The notes: generated from the sequence alone by a model not told the origin. A stretch of 64,000 nt of DNA from Sphingobacterium sp. ML3W (GCF_000747525.1 NZ_CP009278.1:1488001-1552000), one strand, 5' to 3'. Positions 10,501-18,793 are shown, counted from the first letter of the stretch. Made by a program: numbers and translations.

Positions 10501-10612
10501 CCAGAAACCACTTGCCATTATGATTGTAGGTGGACTTTTGATTTGTTTGGTGTTATCATTCACCATTTTACCTGTCGTTTTCTACCTTGCTTATCGGAAA
10601 GAGAAAGCGTAA
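7520..10612 (+). CDS. czcA: CzcA/CusA-type RND heavy-metal efflux pump (system 1)
   Basis: A 1030-residue inner-membrane proton antiporter, the usual length for heavy-metal RND pumps. It has 12 predicted membrane helices and two large periplasmic loops (after helices 1 and 7). Family signatures are present: AIEAFPDVT after helix 1, SMGSLDFG in helix 4 and the repeated C-terminal half ending RIRPVVMIALMGSMGLLP. In CzcA the helix-4 triad Asp-Asp-Glu (DFG..VDG.....E) carries protons. Here the segment reads DFGLLLEGTLVIVE, so the middle Asp is Glu; the other pump in this window keeps Asp. It is translationally close to the adaptor gene and ends the operon. The substrate (Cu/Ag or Zn/Co/Cd) is undetermined. 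Confidence 0.93.
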   Translation: MQKLVQNIVTFSLRNTTFILFATLALLFAGVYALKHTAIEAFPDVTSTRGRIITQWPGRSAEEMEKLVTLPISKVMNSIPHKSNIRSISLFGLSVVTVQFEDGVDDFYAQQYVSNKLNGVSLPEGANAEIEPPSGATGEIFRYVIKSDLPIKEITAIQDWVIERELLSVPGVADVVSFGGEEKTYEIKINPTELKNFDLSPLDVYEAVSKSNVNVGGDVIEQGSQAYVVRGVGLLDKIEDIGNITIKLNGSTPILIKNVADVVVSHKPRLGQVGYNEHHDMVEGIVVMLRGENPSAVIEGLRAKITELNERTLPDNVKIETVIDRTKLVDNTVKTVSKNLIEGILLVSLIVFIFLYNWKSTFIVASVIPLAFLFAIIMLKIQGLPANLISMGSLDFGLLLEGTLVIVETVFVAMATLSHQVGAERFAKMSKLGVIKKSAGSVASYIFFALLILIVALLPIFSFQKVEGKMFTPLAFTLGYALLGSLILSLTYVPAMCKLLFTKNIDEKENLITRFFQKTIFGMYATAFRYKKTTIGLFLGILALCLFKFMHYGSEFLPKLNEGAIYIRATLPNSVNLKESTRLTEEMKELMQKDCEEIDFVLTQTGRPNDGTDPTGFFNIEFNVQLKDASEWKRKVSKEDIIQEMRTKLHHYPGITFGFSQPIQDNVEEYVAGVKSSLVIKIFGDDLYDLEKYANKVAESISKVKGIADINVYKNIGLPELKIQLHDSKMAKYGIQTRDVQAVIEMTIGGQAATTFYEGDRQFDVILRFQEAYRDSPTKIGNILIPTSNGQNIPLQEIASIAYQTGPAFIYREGNSRYIGVGFSIEGRDLGSTIVEAKQVVAAEVSLPKENHMEWAGEFESKERAAKQLALVVPISLVLILLLLYANFGNVKDTAIASLTLPFAFIGGFISLWATGTIFGISAGIGFIILFGVATIDGIVLIGVIRDNLKHKMKLKDSIIQGVRSRIRPVVMIALMGSMGLLPAALSTGMGSEIQKPLAIMIVGGLLICLVLSFTILPVVFYLAYRKEKA

Positions 10613-10640
10613 GCGCGCTTGTCATTTCAAAATTAACAAT

Positions 10641-10687
10641 ATAAAATGTGATGAGCTTGCATAAAAACCAAGCTTATTGCATTTTAT
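10641..10687. terminator. Convergent terminator between efflux operon and LacI gene
   Basis: An imperfect inverted repeat of 19 bp (10641-10659 with 10669-10687) has a 9-nt loop. The mismatches are wobble-compatible in one strand's RNA. It is flanked by A/T runs on both sides and lies between two genes that point at each other, so it can serve both. Confidence 0.6.
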
Positions 10688-10797
10688 TCAGTACTCATAT
10701 AGGATATTTTCACCCGTATGATAGGTGTTGAATGCCTAATGGATGGATTTACTATCCAGCATTTAAATCCTAGATAGGGGGTGCTTACTGGGTGTGA

Positions 10798-11807
10798 TTA
10801 CCCTTGAGTAGAGGCGCGATAGATTAATTCGGCGTCGAGCATAATCGTTCTATTGGGAGCAGCTTTATCCTTTATTTTTTCCAATACCAACTCAGCTGCC
10901 GCTTCGCCCATCTGAATCAAGGGTTGCTCCACACTGGTCAATTTTGGATGCACAACAGTCGCCAACTCTGTTCCTGAAAAACTAGCAACGGCCACCTGCA
11001 TGGGTATTTTGATTCCCATTTCAAGAAGATAGTTCATGGCACCAATGGCTAAGGTATCTGTAAAAGCAAAGATACTATCAAATTCAATGTTCTTGCTCCA
11101 TAGCTTTTGTGCAGCAGCTCTGCCATGTTCAAAACCAAGCCCTTCTGCTTTTATGATTAGGCCTGGGTCAAAAATACCATGCTTATTTAGTATTCGCTCA
11201 TAGCCTGTAGCTCTTTCTTTGGCATTTCTAATCGTGGAAGGTCCCATGATATGTGCAATTCTTTTTTTTCCACTGCTGATCAGGTGTTCAACCATTAAAG
11301 CTGCTTTAATGTTATCATTGACCGTTACGCTCGAAGCATCAAAGGATTGGTCGGGCATTCTATCAAAAAACACCAGTGGAGTTCCTGAATCTAGGATCCG
11401 TTTATAAATATCGAGGTCTCCGATTCGTGACAGGGATTGATGATGATGGCATCTACATTAAATTCTTCCAAGAGTTGGAGATTTTTTCTTTCTATTTCAG
11501 GGTTTTCGTCCGATTGCATGATCATTACGCGATATCCAAGCGGATATAAAATATGCTGTATACCACGAAGCACCGTTGAAGAAAAAGGAGTCACCATCTC
11601 TGGAACCAACAAGCCGATGTTCTTTGTACGTCCATATTTTAAATTTAATGCGGAAGGGTTGGGCTTATAACCTAATTTTTCTGCAGCATCCAAAACCTTT
11701 TTTTTGGTGTCCTCGTGTATATTTTTATCATTCAATAAAGCCCTTGATATCGTAGAGGTCGAGAGCAGTAAATATTTGGACAGGTCTTTGATGGTGATAC
11801 GCTTCAT
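10798..11807 (-). pseudogene. LacI-family regulator, frameshifted
   Basis: A LacI-type repressor read in two frames. The first part starts at MKRITIKDLSKYLL (ATG at 11807) with the N-terminal helix-turn-helix (STSTISRALLNDK) and hinge (LGYKPNPSALNL), and runs to AIIINPCHESET near 11420. The frame then goes to a stop (TAG at 11391). The expected continuation (DIYKRILDSGTPLVFFDR) is in the next frame and runs intact to 10798 with the sugar-binding domain (HIMGPSTIRNAKERATGY, FAFTDTLAIGAMNYL). A one-base loss near 11418-11424 explains it. Without correction the product would be a DNA-binding domain with a truncated effector domain. It is divergent from a polyol dehydrogenase gene and has matching operators between them. 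A sequencing error is the main alternative. Confidence 0.85.
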
Positions 11808-11855
11808 TGGGCTTGCCGATTTGTTGTTGACAAAAGTAATCAAAAAAAATGGGCC

Positions 11856-11890
11856 TGGGAACGTGCCCAAACTTTGGTAACGTTCCCAAA
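11856..11890. promoter_or_regulatory. Two tandem LacI-type operators in the divergent promoter region
   Basis: The segment 11873-11890 reads TTTGGTAACGTTCCCAAA, an almost perfect palindrome around the CG centre (AACGTT core) typical of LacI/PurR-class operators. A second half-conserved copy, TGGGAACGTGCCCA, lies at 11856-11869, with its centre about 19 bp away. Both lie between the lacI-like gene and the dehydrogenase gene, as expected for repression of the polyol genes and for autoregulation. Confidence 0.7.
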
Positions 11891-11909
11891 GATGTTTTTC
11901 CATTGTACC

Positions 11910-11942
11910 ATTGGTCGCTGACGGGCTATTTTTATAAGTTTG
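11910..11942 (+). promoter_or_regulatory. Promoter of polyol dehydrogenase operon
   Basis: A -7 box TAAGTTTG at 11935-11942 fits TAnnTTTG. A -33 ATTG at 11910-11913 lies 21 nt before it. The ATG at 11964 follows 21 nt after the -7 box, and the operators at 11856-11890 sit immediately upstream. Confidence 0.5.
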
Positions 11943-11963
11943 GGTAGATAAAGAGCTTTTATT

Positions 11964-13400
11964 ATGATAATTAAAAAGTATAGTTATAACCGTAACATTA
12001 TCCAAGCGGGTATTTTACATATAGGAGTGGGCAATTTTCATCGCGCACATCAAGCGTTTTATACAGATCAATTACTTCAGGATGACGATCAACAAGGATG
12101 GGGTATTTGTGGTGTGTGTTTGCTGCCTTCAGACGAGAAAATCGTTAAAAATCTAAGCGTACAAAACTTAGAATATTCTTTAACCATATGTGGTCGAGAT
12201 GGTCAAGATGAAGTATACGAGATAGGTGCTTTACAAGAATTGCTTTGGGCAGTAGAAGACCCACAGGCCGTATTGGATAAGATTGCGGATTCCGCCATTA
12301 AAATCATTACACTCACCATTACAGAAGGCGGCTACAATTTAGATAAGACGACCAATTCCTTTATGTTGGATAATGAAAAAATTAAACATGACCTTGAAAA
12401 TCCAAGTGCACCAAATACCGTTTTTGGTTTTATAGCCGAAGGACTTCGTCAACGCAGAGCAAAGGGGAACGGTCCGATTACGATCCTTTCTTGTGATAAC
12501 CTGCAACATAATGGCCATACTTCTAAAAAATCTTTCATGACATTTATAGCTGCGCAAGATAAAGAACTCGCTGCATGGGTAATTGAAAATGTCACGTTTC
12601 CAAATAGTATGGTCGATCGTATTACGCCAAGTACCACAGCTGAAGATGTAGAAAGATTGAATACAAGAAGTGGATTACAGGATAAAGCACCTGTATATTG
12701 TGAAGATTTTGTTCAATGGGTTATTGAAGATAATTTTATTGCGGGCCGCCCAGCCTGGGAGCGCGTAGGGGTTACGTTTACAGATGATGTTTCCTCATTT
12801 GAAAATATGAAACTAAGTCTTCTGAATGCTTCTCATGTTTTATTATCATATCCTTCTTTTCTTGCTGGTTATCGCAAAGTTGACGACGCGATGCTCGATT
12901 CAGATATCGTGCAGTATATCCGAGACTTCATGGATATTGATATCACGCCTTATGTACCCGCTCCAGAAGGAGTAGATCTAGAAGAATACAAGAAAACTTT
13001 GATAGCACGTTTTTCGAATCATTCGGTCAGCGATCAAGTCAGTAGATTATGTTTTGATGGAATTTCCAAATTTCCGGTATATATCATGCCCAATTTGGCG
13101 AAAATGATTCACGATGGTGGAGACCTCACCCGTGTTGCTTTTCTGATCGCATCCTATAGACATTATTTAAAATATAAGTTGGATGATCAAGGGCAAGCTT
13201 TTGAGATTGCGGAGCCCTGGATGACATCAGAAGATGAAAAACAGATTGCCAGCTCGGATATCCTTGACTTTTTAGAGTTGTCTGTATTTAAGTGTATTGA
13301 CTTAAAGTCGAATAGACAATTCGTTTCTTTATATCAGCAATATGTTGTTGAAATAAAAGAAGAAGGTACGAAGGCCGTGTTAAAAACGATTGTGGGATAA
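11964..13400 (+). CDS. Long-chain polyol (mannitol-type) 2-dehydrogenase
   Basis: A 478-residue NAD(P)-dependent polyol dehydrogenase of the mannitol dehydrogenase/fructuronate reductase family, cytoplasmic. The Rossmann part begins ILHIGVGNFHRAHQAFYTD (the GxGxFxRAH signature). The middle has VDRITP, and the C-terminal helical part carries the catalytic set K-x4-N-x2-H in KLSLLNASHVL, which matches Lys295/Asn300/His303 of Pseudomonas mannitol 2-dehydrogenase. It would oxidise mannitol (or a related polyol such as arabitol) to the ketose. It is followed by a permease and a fructokinase, which supports mannitol to fructose to fructose-6-phosphate. Uronate (fructuronate) reduction is less likely because no uronate isomerase or dehydratase genes are near. 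Confidence 0.85.
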   Translation: MIIKKYSYNRNIIQAGILHIGVGNFHRAHQAFYTDQLLQDDDQQGWGICGVCLLPSDEKIVKNLSVQNLEYSLTICGRDGQDEVYEIGALQELLWAVEDPQAVLDKIADSAIKIITLTITEGGYNLDKTTNSFMLDNEKIKHDLENPSAPNTVFGFIAEGLRQRRAKGNGPITILSCDNLQHNGHTSKKSFMTFIAAQDKELAAWVIENVTFPNSMVDRITPSTTAEDVERLNTRSGLQDKAPVYCEDFVQWVIEDNFIAGRPAWERVGVTFTDDVSSFENMKLSLLNASHVLLSYPSFLAGYRKVDDAMLDSDIVQYIRDFMDIDITPYVPAPEGVDLEEYKKTLIARFSNHSVSDQVSRLCFDGISKFPVYIMPNLAKMIHDGGDLTRVAFLIASYRHYLKYKLDDQGQAFEIAEPWMTSEDEKQIASSDILDFLELSVFKCIDLKSNRQFVSLYQQYVVEIKEEGTKAVLKTIVG

Positions 13401-13433
13401 GGCTATTATTTTTAGAATATTAATATTTCATTT

Positions 13434-14753
13434 ATGGATATGAAACATCGTAATAGCGTGATGCCATTTGCTATTGTGACGTTCATTTACTTTATTGTTG
13501 GTTTTTTGACAACAGTAAATGAACAGTTGCAGGCGCCTTTAAAATTTACGTTTCTGGCCGAAGCTGGAAATTTAAAAAATACGCTCACGACTTCAATCTC
13601 ATTTTTTTTCTTTCTGGGCTATTTGGTTAATGGCTCATTGGCAAGTAAATGGGTGAATGCTGTTGGATATAAAAATACGATCGTGCGCGGTTTGATGTTC
13701 ATGATAGCGGGACTTGTCCTGTATTTATGTTCTTCGTGGTTTGGTTATCGTTACCCGGATCAGGCCTTTCATTTTGAGCAAGCGACTATACCTTATGGCT
13801 TCCTTATTTTTGTAGTAGGTTCTTATTTAATGGGGACAGCCGCTGCCATTATACAAGTTGTAGTCAATCCCTATGTGGCATCTTATGAACTGGGCAAGAC
13901 ACAACCTGTACAGCGCTTAAATATCACGACTGCTATTAATTCAATTGGTACAACGACGGCTCCATTTTTTGTCACTGTCGTCATGTTCAGTGGCATATCT
14001 ATAGCCAATGTCGAGATCAAGCAATTGCTAATGCCATTTATGCTCTTGATCGTGTGTTTGGTATTGGTAACTTTTGTTACCCAACGAATTCATTTGCCCG
14101 ATATCGCCCATACCAGAGCGGCGGTAGGTGAAAAATTAGAACGGAGTATATGGTCTTTTAGACATTTCGCTTTGGGCGTGGCGGCTATCTTTTTTTATGT
14201 AGGAACGGAAGTTGCTATTGGAGCAAATATCAATCTCCATGCATTCGAACTGGAAGACTCCGGTCATCCGGTGACCTTTTTTGGTCGGACAGATATTATT
14301 ATTGGTGGAGTTGACTTAGGCATCCATGCGTTGTTGTCAACGCTATATTGGGGTGGTTTTTTGGTTGGACGATCTATATCCAGTTTCTTTAGCAATATAT
14401 CGGCAAGAACACAATTAGTGACGACGACCATATTAGCGACTATATTGGCGGTTTTAGCGATGTTGACACAAAATCTATGGTTTTTGGTCGTCATCGGTCT
14501 TTTGCATTCCACGATGTGGAGCTGTATATTTTCACTCTCCATAAAAGGGTTGAATAAGTATACTTCCAAGGCATCGGGATTGTTTATTTCGGCTGTATTT
14601 GGAGGTGCTGTATTTACCTTGGTACAAGGTGGATTGGCGGATGTTCTGGGATCGTGGAGATGGACATGGTGCCTTACGGTAGTTTGTGAACTCTTTATGT
14701 TAACTTATGCCTTATTTGGATCTCGAATAAGGGAAAAGGATAGGATAGATTAA
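13434..14753 (+). CDS. FHS-family MFS sugar/polyol permease
   Basis: A 439-residue inner-membrane transporter with about 12 hydrophobic helices, resembling the fucose/glucose/galactose:H+ symporter (FucP/GlcP, FHS) branch of the major facilitator superfamily. The N-terminal region (VGFLTTVNEQLQAPLK) and the helix containing IIQVVVNPYVASYE, in which an Asn-Pro is conserved, fit the family. It lies 33 bp after the polyol dehydrogenase gene and before a fructokinase gene, so it probably brings in the polyol or the matching sugar with protons. Substrate preference cannot be told from sequence alone. Confidence 0.85.
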   Translation: MDMKHRNSVMPFAIVTFIYFIVGFLTTVNEQLQAPLKFTFLAEAGNLKNTLTTSISFFFFLGYLVNGSLASKWVNAVGYKNTIVRGLMFMIAGLVLYLCSSWFGYRYPDQAFHFEQATIPYGFLIFVVGSYLMGTAAAIIQVVVNPYVASYELGKTQPVQRLNITTAINSIGTTTAPFFVTVVMFSGISIANVEIKQLLMPFMLLIVCLVLVTFVTQRIHLPDIAHTRAAVGEKLERSIWSFRHFALGVAAIFFYVGTEVAIGANINLHAFELEDSGHPVTFFGRTDIIIGGVDLGIHALLSTLYWGGFLVGRSISSFFSNISARTQLVTTTILATILAVLAMLTQNLWFLVVIGLLHSTMWSCIFSLSIKGLNKYTSKASGLFISAVFGGAVFTLVQGGLADVLGSWRWTWCLTVVCELFMLTYALFGSRIREKDRID

Positions 14754-14916
14754 TTTCAACTGCGAGTACTCTGGTATCCTTATTAAACATAATTTCTTAT
14801 TAAATTTGGATAACCCATTAGGGAACAGCAGCAAGTATAGAGCGTTTCAACTATTTGATTATGAGTCTATACTCATGGATCGTACTTGAAATTCTTTTTT
14901 AAGATAGAAGAATAGC

Positions 14917-15840
14917 ATGAAAGATAAGAAAAATAACATTGCCTGTTTTGGCGAAGTATTATGGGATATATTCCCTGGAGGGCAAAGAAGAGCAGGTGGA
15001 GCACCTTTTAATGTTGCGTATCACCTTTCCAAAATGGGGGTAGAAGCCCATATGATCAGCAGTGTTGGTCAGGATGAACTGGGCCGCGAGTTGTTGCAGC
15101 AGATTCAGGATTGGAACATCTCTACTGCGGGTATTCAGCTCAACGGTACCTATCCAACCAGTACAGTCATTGCAAGTATTGATGAGCATAACGATGCGCA
15201 TTATGATATTGTTCAAAATGTTGCGTGGGATTATATTGAAGTGAATCCGGTCAATCAGGGAATGGTAGCTGCATCCGACGCTTTGGTATTTGGAACTTTG
15301 GCTATACGCAATGAAAAATCCAAGAATACCCTTTTTGAATTGCTAGATGCAAGTGCGTATAATGTTTTTGACATTAACCTCCGTCCGCCTCATTATGATG
15401 TTCATATCATTAAAGATTTATTGCACAAAACGCAGCTGGCAAAATTCAATAAAGCAGAATTACGCATGATGATTGATTTTATGGGTAAGGAATACCACAC
15501 CGAAGAAGATAGCATACGTTATCTGCAAGATACCTTTGGGATGCAGGAGGTTATTGTATCCAAAGGGAGTAAGGGAGCACTTTATGCATATCAAGATGAG
15601 TTCTATTTAATGCCGACCATACCTGTTGCAGTAAAAGACACCGTAGGAAGTGGGGATTCATTCCTTGCTGGATTTTTATCAAAAAGATTTGACGGACAGT
15701 CATCGGCAAATGAAATGATGCATCAAGCGGTCTCTTTAGGTGCCTTTATCACGGCACGAGAAGGTGCCTGTCCGGAGTATACTTTAGCAGCATTCAGCTC
15801 CTTTCGAGATGGAGTGGAGGAGAAGAAAAATTCATGCTAA
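14917..15840 (+). CDS. PfkB-family carbohydrate kinase, probable fructokinase
   Basis: A 307-residue ribokinase-fold sugar kinase. It has the N-terminal GE-x-LWDIFPGG start and the Gly-rich RRAGGAPFNVAYHL substrate loop (PfkB signature 1). The C-terminal KDTVGSGDSFLAGF motif holds the catalytic Asp and anion hole (signature 2). The FGEVLWDIFPGG opening is common in bacterial fructokinases. It would phosphorylate the ketose released by the dehydrogenase with ATP, feeding fructose-6-phosphate to glycolysis. It is separated from the permease by 163 bp with no clear promoter, so co-transcription is likely but not certain. A strong terminator follows 8 bp downstream. Confidence 0.85.
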   Translation: MKDKKNNIACFGEVLWDIFPGGQRRAGGAPFNVAYHLSKMGVEAHMISSVGQDELGRELLQQIQDWNISTAGIQLNGTYPTSTVIASIDEHNDAHYDIVQNVAWDYIEVNPVNQGMVAASDALVFGTLAIRNEKSKNTLFELLDASAYNVFDINLRPPHYDVHIIKDLLHKTQLAKFNKAELRMMIDFMGKEYHTEEDSIRYLQDTFGMQEVIVSKGSKGALYAYQDEFYLMPTIPVAVKDTVGSGDSFLAGFLSKRFDGQSSANEMMHQAVSLGAFITAREGACPEYTLAAFSSFRDGVEEKKNSC

Positions 15841-15848
15841 ATAAGACT

Positions 15849-15893
15849 GAAAAAGTCGAAGACCCATATAAAAGGTCTTCGACTTTTTAGTCT
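15849..15893. terminator. Bidirectional terminator after fructokinase gene
   Basis: The arms AAAAAGTCGAAGACC (15850-15864) and GGTCTTCGACTTTTT (15874-15888) form a perfect 15-bp stem, extended by AGACT/AGTCT outside. The GC-rich centre and T-run make it a strong intrinsic terminator that works on both strands for the convergent genes. Confidence 0.85.
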
Positions 15894-15911
15894 TGTTGCA
15901 ATTCGGATAAA

Positions 15912-16592
15912 TTAATTTTCATTGCTATTATATTTTTCAGTAAATATTTTAAATGGTATCGCAAAGAGACAATTTATCTTGATCAGTTCTTCGAGACTGG
16001 TTTTTTCTACTGATGGATGTGCGTGAAATTTATCATAATAACAGAATTTATAGGGTATATTTTCGTATTCAAAGTTTAAATATGTAGTTTCTCCTGTATA
16101 AGGCTCATCTGTTACTGCTGTCTGGTATATGTTGAAGTTTTCTATTTTTTTTCTTTCAAAACACAGATGATCTTTGCATTCACCTTTCTTTGAATACTGT
16201 AAATAATGAAGATTATCATTCGTGAGTACTAAATAATAATGCGCGATGTTAAGCATCTTATTTATATGATCTTCTATTCTTTTTTTTACAGTTTCACCAA
16301 CTTCAGTGCGATCTTCCTGTTCTTTGAAAACATATGCCCCTCGTTTTTCTTTACATGATATAATTGCAATTATATCATGTTCCTCAATTTGTAAAATTAT
16401 GGGGTTGATATGTTCACTTTCCTGAATAAATTGTTTTTTTATCTCAATTTCTCTGCCTGCTATTTGTAAAGCAAAATTATCTGAAGTATAATTTATCTTT
16501 TCTTGGAGCTTTGCATCTATTTTAAATAGTATTCGGTAGCTATATAAGCCGGAAAGTATGACAATTAATAGGGCTATAGCTACCATCCACAT
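15912..16592 (-). CDS. Hypothetical protein with N-terminal membrane anchor
   Basis: A 226-residue protein not recognised. Residues 3-22 form one membrane helix (VAIALLIVILSGLYSY), followed by a mostly hydrophilic, mixed alpha/beta region with no signal cleavage site, so it is probably anchored with most of the chain on one side. Four Cys residues (in ISCKEK, GECKDHLC and FCYYDKF) could matter if the domain is periplasmic. It stands alone between two convergent or divergent neighbours, ends beside the fructokinase terminator, and has no partner gene. Nothing indicates function. Confidence 0.5.
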   Translation of the reverse strand: MWMVAIALLIVILSGLYSYRILFKIDAKLQEKINYTSDNFALQIAGREIEIKKQFIQESEHINPIILQIEEHDIIAIISCKEKRGAYVFKEQEDRTEVGETVKKRIEDHINKMLNIAHYYLVLTNDNLHYLQYSKKGECKDHLCFERKKIENFNIYQTAVTDEPYTGETTYLNFEYENIPYKFCYYDKFHAHPSVEKTSLEELIKINCLFAIPFKIFTEKYNSNEN

Positions 16593-16661
16593 GATTTTTT
16601 ATTGTTAAAGTCTAACTATTTTTAAAGTAACGTTCATTCGTTCAAGTATTTCGGGCACTTT

Positions 16662-16685
16662 GTTTAACACAGACTTGTGTTAAAC
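16662..16685. repeat. Perfect 10-bp inverted repeat, possible operator
   Basis: GTTTAACACA (16662-16671) and TGTGTTAAAC (16676-16685) are separated by 4 nt. There is no T-run on either side, so it is not a terminator. It lies in the divergent region between the membrane protein and the TetR gene, where a dimeric regulator could bind. Confidence 0.4.
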
Positions 16686-16900
16686 CAGTGATTAATACTA
16701 AGAATATATTTTAATTCTAGATTCTAATAATCGATCTAAATATAAAATACATCATTGAGTCATCATTAAACTCATTTTAGTCTTATTTCCTGCGTAAAGG
16801 AAATATATATATTGTGTTTATACAAGTTTTTGTGGATATTCATGAAATTGTTTATAAGTTTATATCTGGAAAGCATACCGGAATCAATAAAATAACTATA

Positions 16901-17590
16901 ATGGCTACATCAAAAAAAGAAACCTCACCAATGAATGAAACATCGCCAAAGAAAGCACGTAAAGTGAATTCTGGCCCTATTCGGGAAAAGGGAAGGACAA
17001 TGGACAAAATGGTAGCCGCTGTTGGTCAAGTATTGCAAAAGGAGGGATATTATGGGCTCAATATTGCAAGTATCACAAAAGCTGCAGGTGTGGATAGACG
17101 TTTGGTTTCGCTTTATTTTGGCAATGTTGATAATTTGATTGCAATATACCTGAAGAAAAATGATTACTGGGAAAATGCCGGTAAGGATGACATAACTGCC
17201 ATGTTGGAACAAGATAATGATGTAGGACAGGCTGCTGTTACTAAGCTTCTACAAGGTCAATTTGATACCGTAAATAATAGTGAAATACTTCAAAAATTGA
17301 TTCACTGGGAGCTGGGTGAAAATAATAAAACGCTTCGCGAACTAGCGGACAGTAGGGAAGAAAGTGGCCAACTTATTTTAGATCGCGTTGAAGCCAATTT
17401 TCCTAAAAATGGTATCGATTTAAAAGCTGTTCTAGCTTTACAAATTGGAGGATTATACTATCTATCCTTGCACGCTAATATCAATGGCAGTACTTTTTGT
17501 GGAATCGATACCAGTAAGCCTGAGGGGAAAGAACGGATAAGTAAAGCTATGGAATCTTTAATCGCGATGTTATATGAGAAAAAGAAATAG
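16901..17590 (+). CDS. TetR/AcrR-family transcriptional regulator
   Basis: A 229-residue regulator. Residues ~20-80 form the TetR DNA-binding domain, with the helix-turn-helix in LNIASITKAAGVDRRLVSLYF. Residues 90-225 form an all-helical ligand/dimer domain unlike any recognised subgroup. The first ~25 residues are basic and Ser/Thr/Lys-rich, a pattern frequent in Bacteroidota TetR proteins. An upstream GTG at 16814 would add 29 residues of no family character, so the ATG at 16901 (MATSKKETS) is preferred. No enzyme or pump gene lies next to it, so its target is unknown. The palindrome at 16662-16685 may be its operator. Confidence 0.75.
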   Translation: MATSKKETSPMNETSPKKARKVNSGPIREKGRTMDKMVAAVGQVLQKEGYYGLNIASITKAAGVDRRLVSLYFGNVDNLIAIYLKKNDYWENAGKDDITAMLEQDNDVGQAAVTKLLQGQFDTVNNSEILQKLIHWELGENNKTLRELADSREESGQLILDRVEANFPKNGIDLKAVLALQIGGLYYLSLHANINGSTFCGIDTSKPEGKERISKAMESLIAMLYEKKK

Positions 17591-17603
17591 CGCAAAGAAT
17601 AAA

Positions 17604-17867
17604 CTAAGGTATTTTTATATATTTCGGTTTTTTCAAAATATCCCATAGTTCTTCTTCCGAGTATCGTTTACCTCCTCCATGTACCAGCTTAAGGTTGCAT
17701 ACTAGGCAGGGGTCATTCATGGGATGGTATCTTCTTTCATATACTTCCCTAGTATATCCGGTCAAATCCTTCAGTTTATCGCGCGTTATACCATTTTTAT
17801 ATCCATGCTCTAAGCTTTTGGATTTGTCACGTTCGCAAAATTCCATTAAGGTGCATCTATAGCGCAA
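17604..17867 (-). pseudogene. Detached 3' fragment of an HNH-repeat protein gene
   Basis: An 87-codon frame whose last ~72 residues (from KSLEHGYKNGITRDKL to LKKPKYIKIP) are almost the same as the C-terminus of the protein at 29371-30537. The DNA is also closely similar over about 240 bp, including the CTAAGGTATTTT just past the stop. Similarity ends in both copies near KSLEHGY, and the first 15 residues here have no counterpart. None of the N-terminal repeats is present. It is best seen as a broken duplicate, though expression as a small protein is not excluded. Confidence 0.7.
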
Positions 17868-17894
17868 TTTGGATAGGTGATGAATGCTATTTTA

Positions 17895-18770
17895 TCACAG
17901 CTCTTTACGATAAGTTTGTGGTGGAAATTTGAATTTCGCCTTGAATATTCTTGAAAAATAATGAGGAGAATCAAAACCTGTATGGTAGCTTACTTCCTTG
18001 ACAGATAAGTTGGTGTTCTTAAGCAATTCACTAGCCTTATTCAGACGCAAGTTAAGATGATATTGACTAGGGGAAGTACCTGTATGTTTTTTAAAAGCCT
18101 TTCGAAACTTAGAATAACTGTAAGGGAAATGCTTAGCTAGCTCTTCAATATTTACAGGATCACTTAATTGATGCTGCAGATGAAAGATAACTTTTGAAAT
18201 CCAGACTGCTTCTGAATTGTTATCGATAGCCTGCTTGTCTTTTATAACATTGAGTAATCCCAAAATCTGAAGGTTGATACCAATAATTTGTTGAGGGTAG
18301 CCAATCTGAGCTTGAGATACCACACCCAATAAGTGGGAAAATAAGGATAATAAATCTTTATTGAGCCCAGTCTTAATTACTGGTTTTTCGGGGTCAAAAA
18401 ATTTACTCATAATCTGTGCGGGATAACTTCCATTGAATCCTACCCAATACTCTTCCCAGCCAATATTGTCATTGGGCTTATAACGATGCCACATCCCTGG
18501 GGATAAGATAAAACAGGTACCCGCTTCAATAGCTTGATTAGGAGTTTCGGCCGAGTCGAATATACCGCTTCCACTAGTAATGAATACAATGTAGTATGCG
18601 TTAAGAATTCGGCCCTTGTTCCAAGAAAAACCATGATCATCGGGATGTTGTTGCAAATCCGGATAGTGCATGTTTTTTGGTGTTCTACTATATCCTACTG
18701 TTGTAATGTAAAAGCCCCAATCTTTTTCTTGGTCACTTAAGTTCAGGTACTTGTGGTAGTTGTCTAGCAT
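17895..18770 (-). CDS. AraC-family regulator with N-terminal cupin-like domain
   Basis: A 291-residue regulator. Residues ~30-150 form an AraC-type ligand-binding beta-barrel (GSGIFDS, GTCFILSPGMWHRYKP). Residues ~190-290 form the double helix-turn-helix DNA-binding domain, ending in the family signature VKEVSYHTGFDSPHYFSRIFKAKFKFPPQTYR. It is divergent from the dioxygenase/epimerase/SusCD/GH106 genes, so it is the likely activator of that carbohydrate locus, sensing a sugar released from the target glycan. A TAnnTTTG promoter candidate lies 24 bp upstream of its ATG. Confidence 0.88.
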   Translation of the reverse strand: MLDNYHKYLNLSDQEKDWGFYITTVGYSRTPKNMHYPDLQQHPDDHGFSWNKGRILNAYYIVFITSGSGIFDSAETPNQAIEAGTCFILSPGMWHRYKPNDNIGWEEYWVGFNGSYPAQIMSKFFDPEKPVIKTGLNKDLLSLFSHLLGVVSQAQIGYPQQIIGINLQILGLLNVIKDKQAIDNNSEAVWISKVIFHLQHQLSDPVNIEELAKHFPYSYSKFRKAFKKHTGTSPSQYHLNLRLNKASELLKNTNLSVKEVSYHTGFDSPHYFSRIFKAKFKFPPQTYRKEL

Positions 18771-18793
18771 GGATGTCTATATTTTGGCTATTT

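Noticed and set aside
11391..11430. Programmed frameshift in the LacI gene
   Set aside because: No slippery sequence or stimulatory hairpin was seen; a simple one-base indel or sequencing error is more likely.
16814..16900. N-terminal extension of the TetR gene from GTG
   Set aside because: The added residues have no family character; the ATG at 16901 fits better.
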